64,000 nucleotides of DNA, from positions 124,001 through 188,000 of the forward strand of contig NZ_CP048287.1 of the NCBI RefSeq assembly GCF_010365285.1, in the 5' to 3' direction. A program made the translations under genes and the position numbers. This document shows, one piece after another, positions 54,169 through 59,658 of the stretch (position 1 is its first letter; every line of letters starts with the position of its first letter). The DNA comes from Paenibacillus rhizovicinus. Lineage in GTDB: Bacteria > Bacillota > Bacilli > Paenibacillales > Paenibacillaceae. The notes below the pieces were generated by a model that saw nothing but the letters and a program-made list of their open reading frames with translations, ran no database searches and was not told the DNA's origin.

Positions 54169-54658
54169 GAAAGATATATTGAAGGATATCGTCAAAGGGT
54201 GGATTGAGGGAGAACCTTATTACTCGCTATATGAAGTGGCTCAAAAATCGGGAGCTTTAATATTAGGAAACAAACAAAATCGAAAAATCACACTTGAACA
54301 TCTTTTGGAGATATGTGATAGTGCGGTATCATATGAGGGGAATTTAATACTAGCAGCAGTCATGGAGATATTTACATCCCAGCAAGGTGATGAGCAGGTT
54401 GAAAAGCTGCTGAAACAATTAGGAGAGCTTCAGAAAAAAATAAAATATGGATTGCCTACACGCTCGTCTGTTAATTTATATGAAATGGGCTTTTCTGATC
54501 GAGTATTGGCGATTGAACTAAGTGGTTTATTAAATAAAACGAATGACAGTAAAAAGGACATTGCCAAAATGCTAAAGCTAGATGCCCTTAATGTTAAGGG
54601 GATTGTTCAAAAGTATCCAGATTACTACAACAAGCTACTTAATCAATATCTAAATTAA
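54155..54658 (+). CDS. hypothetical protein, possibly the C-terminal part of the preceding gene
   Basis: A frame of 167 codons from TTG 54155 with no clear ribosome site. It is helical and lysine-rich; the segment NLYEMGFSDRVLAIELSGLL near the C-terminus vaguely recalls helicase C-terminal regions, but I cannot support that. Without its own start signal it is more likely the continuation of the upstream gene after a frameshift than an independent gene. Confidence 0.4.
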   Translation: MIRNKKDILKDIVKGWIEGEPYYSLYEVAQKSGALILGNKQNRKITLEHLLEICDSAVSYEGNLILAAVMEIFTSQQGDEQVEKLLKQLGELQKKIKYGLPTRSSVNLYEMGFSDRVLAIELSGLLNKTNDSKKDIAKMLKLDALNVKGIVQKYPDYYNKLLNQYLN

Positions 54659-54724
54659 ATGTAAAGATGTTGATAGTTCTAAATCGATTTCGTTTTGATG
54701 GTTTTAGGGATTACCTTACTATCA

Positions 54725-54744
54725 CTTCACAACTATAATGTAAC
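54725..54744 (+). repeat. 20-base direct repeat, copy 1
   Basis: The unit runs CTTCACAACTATAATGTAAC and contains TATAAT. The exact second copy starts 42 bases later; flanks are not conserved. Confidence 0.75.
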
Positions 54745-54766
54745 TATTAATTTGGATCTTTTCTTG

Positions 54767-54786
54767 CTTCACAACTATAATGTAAC
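54767..54786 (+). repeat. 20-base direct repeat, copy 2
   Basis: Identical to the copy at 54725 over all 20 bases, 22 bases of unrelated sequence between them. The 42-base period is four helical turns, so a protein bound to both would sit on one face of the DNA. Confidence 0.75.
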
Positions 54787-55083
54787 CTCATTTTAGTTGG
54801 GGAGTCACAAATGTTCGACAATTGATATGATGTCCATTGGACAGTGGACTTTCCCATGCCTATCACACCTTTTTATTATTCGCTATTCAGGGTTATCGCC
54901 TAAAACTGCGTATTTCATTCATTCCGTAATCTAAACGCCTCGGATCGTACTCTATTAATCATCATATAACGAAGGATGCAATTCTCAAAATTTTTTCTAA
55001 TATTTTCTTATTTGGATTTATGGTGGCGTCTATGAGTAATTGTGGAGATCCACATCACGGATGTTAGTTCTTCCAATTCACTA

Positions 55084-55112
55084 TTGAGGCGATTGGATAA
55101 TCATGTTAAAAT
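55084..55112 (+). promoter_or_regulatory. promoter of the DnaN-like gene
   Basis: TTGAGG (55084-55089) and TAAAAT (55107-55112) are separated by the ideal 17 bases. Transcription would start near 55119, giving a leader of about 180 bases before the ATG at 55302. Confidence 0.65.
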
Positions 55113-55118
55113 AGATAC

Positions 55119-55301
55119 ATTACGAAGATTCAATCATTTTCACAGCCGTCTTATTTTCGGCACGTGAAGGAGTGTCCGGTAACGGACAACAATCAAATTA
55201 GGCACGTAACTGCCACGGAGAAATGACAGAACATACCACACGTATGTTTTTTTCATTTTCTTCGTGGCTTTTTTGCGTGCAAATCCAGGGAGGAAATTGG
55301 A
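55119..55301 (+). ncRNA. structured 5' leader of the DnaN-like gene, candidate attenuator or riboswitch
   Basis: The leader contains TGTCCG-GTAA-CGGACA (55173-55188), a 6-base stem closed by a GNRA-type tetraloop; GGCA-CGTAAC-TGCC (55201-55214); and a terminator whose 5' arm starts at 55212. The second stem shares GCC with the terminator arm, so the two are mutually exclusive, the usual logic of attenuation. GGCACGT occurs twice (near 55159 and 55201). No known riboswitch class was recognised. Confidence 0.45.
55212..55274 (+). terminator. leader terminator before the DnaN-like gene
   Basis: The 5' arm from GCCACGGAGAAATGA (55212) pairs with TCATTTTCTTCGTGGC (ending 55268) with a small bulge, and ACATAC/GTATGT extend the stem inward. 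TTTTTT follows at 55269-55274. It lies between promoter and start codon, so full-length expression needs antitermination or read-through. Confidence 0.75.
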
Positions 55302-56495
55302 ATGGCTACAGCTACTAAAGAGAAGAACACGAAAACGACGGATAAACTCGAGAATCAGCTTGGAACGATTGCTACGGGATCTGCAGCATTTAGCGTTGAA
55401 CGAAATGATCTCTTGGATGCTCTGGTGCTCTGCTCCAAGATTGTTCCAAGATCAAATTCGATCCCGCTGCTTCAGTGCCTCAAGTTTGATCTGAAAGGTG
55501 ATACGCTTTTTATTACGGCGATGGATATGCCGAAGCAAGCGGTTCTCCAACATCTTTCAGTTACGAACGACGCTGGCGAGGATGCAAGCTACTGCTTGAG
55601 TGCGAAAGAGGTTATTGAGCTCGTGAAGCGGATGCCTGACGGGAATCTGTCTTTCAAGCAGCAAGATTCCACCGTGACGCTTAACTATGGTGAACGCGGC
55701 CGGGCTAATCTTAAAGCACTCAACTCGGAGCAGTATCCTGAATTGCCGCAGCCGGGCAATGCGAGTTTCCTCTCATGCCCGATTGAGATGCTTCGTAAGG
55801 GGGCGCATGCTTCCAGGTTCGCAGGATCGGATGAGAACCAGCCGGCTATCACCGCGGTCAATCTCTATAACGACGAGGGTAAACTTGGGTTTGTTTCGAC
55901 GAACCGCCATCGGGTCTATCGCTATATTTCGGACATTAAGATTGAGAATTCCGAGGCATTTCGAGAGGGCATGATTGTAGCGGTTCAGTTCAAGGGAATT
56001 ATCGATTCGCTCAAGTCGCCGATTGTTGGTCTTGCCATCACAAATGATTACCTTGTCCTCCGTGACAAAAACGTCGTTTATTTTGGCAGATTGCTCGATG
56101 GTGCTTACCCGAACATTCTTAACGTGTTTGCTAAGATTGGGGAAGGTTCTGCGCTTACAGTATCGCGTGAAATGTTGGACGATACACTCAATCGGATGCT
56201 TTCACTCGTTGGCGTGGAGAACAACCGCGTAACGCTCGAAGTAAATGAGAGCGGAGAGTTCACGGTTCACTCCCGATCCGAAACCGGTGAGATTTGCGAA
56301 AGCTTTCCGGATGCAAAAGTCGAGGACGGGTTCCCAACCATCAAATTCAATGGCATGTATTTGCGGGATGCCCTTCTGGTAGGCGATCGCGAGGTGAAGA
56401 ACATTACCTTGCGTACCGCTGGGGCTTCCCTCCCTGGTTTCATTGAATATGATGGCGACGCATCTGTCGTAGTCGTGGCACTTCCAGTACGGTAA
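55302..56495 (+). CDS. dnaN: DNA polymerase III beta subunit (sliding clamp) paralogue
   Basis: A 397-residue clamp protein with ATG after GGGAGGAAATTGG. A Lys/Thr-rich extension of about 25 residues precedes the three clamp domains. FSVERNDLLDALVLCSKIVPRSNSIPLLQCLKF opens domain 1 in the usual manner (shown here as adjoining segments of the protein), LKALNSEQYPELP and FAGSDENQPAITAVNLY mark domains 1 and 2, and VVVVALPVR is the classic C-terminal strand ending. There is no dnaA or recF next to it, so it is not the chromosomal locus. Clamp paralogues on phages and plasmids recruit element-encoded or host polymerases. The terminator at 56511 follows. Confidence 0.85.
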   Translation: MATATKEKNTKTTDKLENQLGTIATGSAAFSVERNDLLDALVLCSKIVPRSNSIPLLQCLKFDLKGDTLFITAMDMPKQAVLQHLSVTNDAGEDASYCLSAKEVIELVKRMPDGNLSFKQQDSTVTLNYGERGRANLKALNSEQYPELPQPGNASFLSCPIEMLRKGAHASRFAGSDENQPAITAVNLYNDEGKLGFVSTNRHRVYRYISDIKIENSEAFREGMIVAVQFKGIIDSLKSPIVGLAITNDYLVLRDKNVVYFGRLLDGAYPNILNVFAKIGEGSALTVSREMLDDTLNRMLSLVGVENNRVTLEVNESGEFTVHSRSETGEICESFPDAKVEDGFPTIKFNGMYLRDALLVGDREVKNITLRTAGASLPGFIEYDGDASVVVVALPVR

Positions 56496-56510
56496 TTCGG
56501 AATTCCAGAG

Positions 56511-56546
56511 GAGACCTGGCACATGCTGCCGGGTCTCTATCCTTTT
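56511..56546 (+). terminator. terminator after the DnaN-like gene
   Basis: Arms GAGACCTGGCA (56511-56521) and TGCCGGGTCTC (56527-56537) pair over 11 bases with one G-U, followed by TATCCTTTT. It ends less than 20 bases before the next gene, so it also serves as that gene's leader structure. Confidence 0.75.
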
Positions 56547-56563
56547 GCATGGGAGTTGGACCA

Positions 56564-56923
56564 ATGGTGGCCATTAAGGAACAAGAAATCGCAGAGAATG
56601 ATATGGTTCGCATTGAAATGGAATTCACGGCGAGCGAATTGCGCCAGCTGATCAGTCAGCTGCCAACGAAACATCCGCTTCTCGCGCGGTTAAGAAGGCA
56701 ATTAGAAGCAAGCGCGGCCAAGGAAGAAGGAATGTCTCCTCTTCGCCGGACGCTTACATACCTCTCGGAGAAACTGAACGTCTCGAGCGTGGAACATCTT
56801 TTTTCAAAGACGCTATCCTTCATTCATTGGGGGGTAGAGCTGGAGGACAAAGGGTTTGAGATCATGGCAGTGAAACGGGGTTTCTTTTCGAAGGAGGTAA
56901 TTCACTTTAAAATAAGGGGGTAA
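56564..56923 (+). CDS. small hypothetical protein with C-terminal LEDKG domain
   Basis: A 119-residue acidic-to-basic protein with ATG 56564 after GGGAG. No known family was recognised. The C-terminal 50 residues (LSEKLNVSSVEHLFSKTLSF, then VELEDKGFEIMAVKRG and EVIHFKI) align with the C-terminal half of the protein encoded on the other strand at 57376-57606. The N-terminal part differs. The shared helix-helix-strand pattern suggests a small interaction module. Confidence 0.6.
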   Translation: MVAIKEQEIAENDMVRIEMEFTASELRQLISQLPTKHPLLARLRRQLEASAAKEEGMSPLRRTLTYLSEKLNVSSVEHLFSKTLSFIHWGVELEDKGFEIMAVKRGFFSKEVIHFKIRG

Positions 56924-56928
56924 TTGGC

Positions 56929-57321
56929 ATGAACATTAACGAGAAAGAAATTCAAGTCGTCACTCTGGATGCAGAGCTGGACAAACAGAAGGCAAGCAAG
57001 GGGAGACGTACTCCTGCTAAAAACACGGCTAAGAAGAGCAAAAGCACGTCGGCTGCCGCAAAAGCTAAAGCGAAGGAGGATGCTGGAGAATCGGTACGAA
57101 TCATTCAGCAAGCGAAGGAGCGTAATTTGCTCATGCTGGTGGGAGTTATCATCTTTGCCATCTTCATTCTCAGCTTCTTGTTCTTGATTCTGTACCAATT
57201 GTGGGAGACAAAAGACGTCGATAAGACGGTTCAAGTATTTACCACAATCTCGGTTCCTGTCTTCTCGATATTCGGCACGTTCGTTGGCGCTCACTTCGTT
57301 TCCAAGAAGCGAGACCGATGA
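56929..57321 (+). CDS. small membrane protein with Lys/Ala-rich N-terminus
   Basis: A 130-residue protein with ATG after GGGGGTAATTGGC, six bases behind the previous stop. Residues 20-55 are rich in Lys, Ala, Ser and Thr, resembling nucleic-acid-binding tails. Two membrane segments follow (LLMLVGVIIFAIFILSFLFL and the VFTTISVPVFSIFGTFVGA segment), and the protein ends in KKRDR. It could tether DNA or a replication complex to the membrane, but this is a guess from composition. Confidence 0.65.
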   Translation: MNINEKEIQVVTLDAELDKQKASKGRRTPAKNTAKKSKSTSAAAKAKAKEDAGESVRIIQQAKERNLLMLVGVIIFAIFILSFLFLILYQLWETKDVDKTVQVFTTISVPVFSIFGTFVGAHFVSKKRDR

Positions 57322-57334
57322 ACGGTAACAAAAA

Positions 57335-57382
57335 ACAAGGCTGCTCTCCTTCGCATGAAGGGGAGGTGCCTTGTTTTATTTT
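57335..57382. terminator. bidirectional terminator between converging genes
   Basis: ACAAGG (57335-57340) and CCTTGT (57369-57374) with further pairing inside (CTCTCCTT against AAGGGGAG) form an imperfect stem with A- and T-runs on its sides. It lies between the plus-strand stop at 57321 and the minus-strand stop at 57376. Confidence 0.7.
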
Positions 57383-57606
57383 TCGGGCAGGATTTGATAG
57401 GTAATGACGTCACGATCCAGAAGGTTGTCCTTCCAAGCGCCGATTTTATACCCTTTGTCTTCGAGTTCAATCATCTGCGTGAGCAGCGACAGGGCCTTCG
57501 AGATTAACTGCTCGTCCGTTTTAAGGTGAAGCCGTTCCTTCAATTCATCTAACTGGGCTGCCAGTTCAGGGTTATCTGGTGTACGTGTAGGTTGATCTGC
57601 AGACAT
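57376..57606 (-). CDS. small hypothetical protein with LEDKG domain
   Basis: A 76-residue protein. The start at 57606 (MSADQPTRTPDN) is chosen because AAAGGCGGTG precedes it and a good promoter (57643-57671) lies inside the longer open frame. The second half (LKERLHLKTDEQLISKALSL, MIELEDKGYKIGAW, DVITYQI) matches the C-terminal domain of the protein at 56564. It is the only minus-strand gene of the element and faces the methyltransferase operon, the usual place for a small regulator, though no DNA-binding motif is visible. Confidence 0.65.
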   Translation of the reverse strand: MSADQPTRTPDNPELAAQLDELKERLHLKTDEQLISKALSLLTQMIELEDKGYKIGAWKDNLLDRDVITYQILPEK

Positions 57607-57642
57607 GGGATGCACCGCCTTTCTTAAAGTGTTGATACGATT

Positions 57643-57671
57643 AGTATAAACCCAGTTGGTAAATTCTCCAA
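57643..57671 (-). promoter_or_regulatory. promoter of the minus-strand LEDKG gene
   Basis: Read on the minus strand, TTGGAG (57671-57666) and TATACT (57648-57643) are 17 bases apart. Transcription would start near 57636, about 30 bases before the start codon at 57606. Confidence 0.6.
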
Positions 57672-57716
57672 ACGATTTTAGAGGTCTATTTTGTCTATCA
57701 ATCATTTTCATTATCG

Positions 57717-57725
57717 TGCTATAAT
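57717..57725 (+). promoter_or_regulatory. extended -10 promoter of the methyltransferase operon
   Basis: TGCTATAAT is a perfect extended -10 element; no good -35 is present, as is normal for this type. It gives a leader of about 205 bases containing two terminators. Confidence 0.6.
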
Positions 57726-57753
57726 ATAGGCATTACGACTTACTTTTGATTTT

Positions 57754-57800
57754 CTTCGCTTCCTTATTCTTAGCGAAGAGCGGGACTCTCCATATGGAGA
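57754..57800 (+). ncRNA. two hairpins in the methyltransferase leader
   Basis: CTTCGCT (57754-57760) pairs with AGCGAAG (57772-57778), and TCTCCATATGGAGA (57787-57800) is a perfect palindrome. They lie between the promoter and the tandem terminators, where an antitermination signal would be placed. Confidence 0.4.
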
Positions 57801-57828
57801 AATGGCATGTTGCTTGGACGATTGAAGA

Positions 57829-57857
57829 GGACCATACCCTAGGTATGCCTTTTTTTG
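57829..57857 (+). terminator. first leader terminator of the methyltransferase operon
   Basis: CATACC-CTA-GGTATG (57833-57847) flanked by GG and CC is followed by a run of eight T residues. The stem is short but the T-run is strong. Confidence 0.65.
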
Positions 57858-57879
57858 TTTGAGCCTATAATTTTGGATG

Positions 57880-57917
57880 AAAGAGCTGATCGCATTTGCG
57901 ACTGGCTCTTTTTTTTA
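57880..57917 (+). terminator. second leader terminator of the methyltransferase operon
   Basis: AAAGAGC (57880-57886) pairs with GCTCTTT (57905-57911) and the inner TCGCA/TGCGA pair continues the stem; eight T residues follow. It ends about 10 bases before the ribosome binding site. Two consecutive terminators in a leader imply controlled read-through. Confidence 0.75.
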
Positions 57918-57938
57918 TTCCCAGAGGAGGTAATTGGA

Positions 57939-58985
57939 ATGTCAGCAGACAACATGAAGGGCATGTTTGACCGAATCATCAGAAACAAGGTGCGTATGGG
58001 GAATTTTGAGACAACGGATCAGGATATGCTATCGATCCGAAGTCTTCTGCAATTCCCAGCCGGCCCGTTTTCCGTCGCGGATTTTTGCGCAGGAAGCGGG
58101 CACCCGCTCGAGCTTCTGTTGGAGGAATCATCTGGAGTGGGCTTCGCAATTGAGCCTAACGAGCAAAAGTACTTGGAGCTGCGTTCGCGGATTCCCTTTG
58201 CCTTGTTCGGCGGCTATGAGCAGTGCAGAATCAGCCGGGATACGTTCCGACTGATGTACCTCAACCCTCCTTACGATACCGACAGCGAGACGGTAGATGC
58301 CAAAGTGGAGCGAAAAGAAAAGAGATTCCTGCGTCACCTCATGCAGTACGTGGCCGTAGACGGCATTCTCGTCTACAACATTCCGCGTGGGAGAATGACC
58401 AAGGATATCGTGGCGATGTTGGTTTCGAACCTGGACGACATTCACGTATTCCAGTCGCACGATGATACTTATCATCAGGTGTACGCGATCGGGAGGAAGC
58501 GTAAAGAGAAATTCCACGATCGGGATGCTGTTCAGCGGATCTTGGACTTGATGGAGGAAGGAAGTAGCCTTGAGCGGCTGCCGATCCAAGGCGAGCCGCT
58601 ATTTAAAGTGCTCGCTGGAAACGTTAATCCGAAATATTTCCGTTCCAGTCATATGGACGTGGATCAGGTCTGTGAGGTATCGGTCAACTCTCAGCTGACC
58701 AAGCGGGGGATGGAGTGGACTACGCCGAAGAAGCCGGCAGCCAGGCTGCAGCCGTTATTACCGGATAAGGAAATGCACCGGGTGCTGCGAATGGCTAGTG
58801 GGCGACTGAACGGCAAGGTAGGGCGAGGTCCCATGCTCCACGTTCTCAAGGGAATCGTGAAGAAGGAAATCTCCCAGACGGTACTTGAACAAAGGAACGA
58901 GACGATCATTACGGATACGGAGATCTTCAAAATCACCTTTAAGACCGTTGACCGATTGGGCATTATTCGTACGCTCCAAGGATAA
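57939..58985 (+). CDS. class I SAM-dependent DNA methyltransferase (NPPY, N6-adenine type)
   Basis: A 348-residue protein. ATG 57939 is chosen for GAGGAGGTAATTGG directly upstream; earlier codons lie within the terminator. Motif I is DFCAGSG near residue 50, acidic GFAIEPNEQKY follows as motif II, and catalytic motif IV is YLNPPYDT near 108. NPPY is the signature of amino-methyltransferases, usually N6-adenine. It resembles the DUF6094-type enzymes of phages and plasmids and has no obvious target-recognition domain in the middle; the C-terminal third (from about 230) could do that. An unknown protein and a SNF2-like helicase follow in the same operon. Confidence 0.75.
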   Translation: MSADNMKGMFDRIIRNKVRMGNFETTDQDMLSIRSLLQFPAGPFSVADFCAGSGHPLELLLEESSGVGFAIEPNEQKYLELRSRIPFALFGGYEQCRISRDTFRLMYLNPPYDTDSETVDAKVERKEKRFLRHLMQYVAVDGILVYNIPRGRMTKDIVAMLVSNLDDIHVFQSHDDTYHQVYAIGRKRKEKFHDRDAVQRILDLMEEGSSLERLPIQGEPLFKVLAGNVNPKYFRSSHMDVDQVCEVSVNSQLTKRGMEWTTPKKPAARLQPLLPDKEMHRVLRMASGRLNGKVGRGPMLHVLKGIVKKEISQTVLEQRNETIITDTEIFKITFKTVDRLGIIRTLQG

Positions 58986-59018
58986 TCAATTCGAGCACAA
59001 TCAGGAGGTAATTGGGAA

Positions 59019-59657
59019 ATGAAACATATGTCATTCCAGCATAAGGATATTATCGTCAGGGTACATACCCCGCTTGTCGTCACCCGCTTCGTTGAGAAAG
59101 GGCAGACGCACGAGTTGGTCTATGCCAACTTTATCGATATTGACTCGCGGGTACAGGCTGTATTTGCTCAGTTTCATCATTCGCGCAAAGCGAGTGATGT
59201 AAGCTTCTCAATCAGTCATGCGCCAAGAATCGGGGAAACGGGCTATGACAAATCCTACTGGTCCATTAAGCCGAATGGGAAGTACAAGCATCAATCTCAG
59301 CGAGAGAATGAGACGTTCGTTACCGGTCTTGTTGCCAGTGAATGTGTGCTGGAGAGGCAGAAGGACAGTTTCGCGATCTTCGCGTGGGATGGCAACATTC
59401 AGCAGAAGCTTTTTTGGGCAATAGAGGCGTACTACGAGACGCCGCTGCTTGAAGAGTGGACGTCGTACCTCTTTAACCAACTTGTGAGGGACAAGTGGCT
59501 TGTTCCGCTTGTCGTTCATGATTTTACGGGCGAATACCGTGATTTGGTTGCCTACGAATTACTTGTAGGCGAGGACGTCCTGGATGGGTACATTTCCTCT
59601 GGCATTCGAAGCGGTCGGATACTGCTCACCGAGGATGACGAAAAGGAGGCAATTTGA
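59019..59657 (+). CDS. hypothetical protein between methyltransferase and helicase
   Basis: A 212-residue soluble protein with ATG after AGGAGGTAATTGGGAA. No family recognised. Segments such as FHHSRKASDVSFSISHAPR, YDKSYWSIKPNGKYKH and WAIEAYYETPLLEEWTSYLF suggest a mixed alpha/beta fold with many aromatic residues. It is fixed between the methyltransferase and the helicase, two bases before the helicase start, so it is probably a third component of the same machine. It may be an adaptor or specificity protein. Confidence 0.6.
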   Translation: MKHMSFQHKDIIVRVHTPLVVTRFVEKGQTHELVYANFIDIDSRVQAVFAQFHHSRKASDVSFSISHAPRIGETGYDKSYWSIKPNGKYKHQSQRENETFVTGLVASECVLERQKDSFAIFAWDGNIQQKLFWAIEAYYETPLLEEWTSYLFNQLVRDKWLVPLVVHDFTGEYRDLVAYELLVGEDVLDGYISSGIRSGRILLTEDDEKEAI

Positions 59658-59658
59658 A

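Larger units (their letters stand above)
54659..55083. other. AT-rich non-coding region with direct repeats
   Basis: About 425 bases without a credible gene on either strand. It holds two exact 20-base direct repeats (54725 and 54767) and an odd palindrome, TGTCCA-T-TGGACA at 54831-54843. It marks the boundary between the AT-rich unknown genes and the DnaN-containing element, and could contain an origin, a recombination site or tandem promoters. Confidence 0.6.

Noticed and set aside
54725-54786. CRISPR-like repeat-spacer-repeat unit
   Set aside because: Only two 20-base units with a 22-base spacer and no Cas genes. The repeats are shorter than normal CRISPR repeats and contain a TATAAT, so a regulatory or origin role is more likely.
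57607-57711. Longer version of the minus-strand LEDKG protein
   Set aside because: A 17-base-spaced promoter lies inside this extension and the internal ATG at 57606 has a good ribosome site.
57855-57938. Upstream extension of the methyltransferase by 28 codons
   Set aside because: The extension runs through a terminator hairpin and T-run and has no ribosome site, whereas ATG 57939 has a strong one of the element's standard type.
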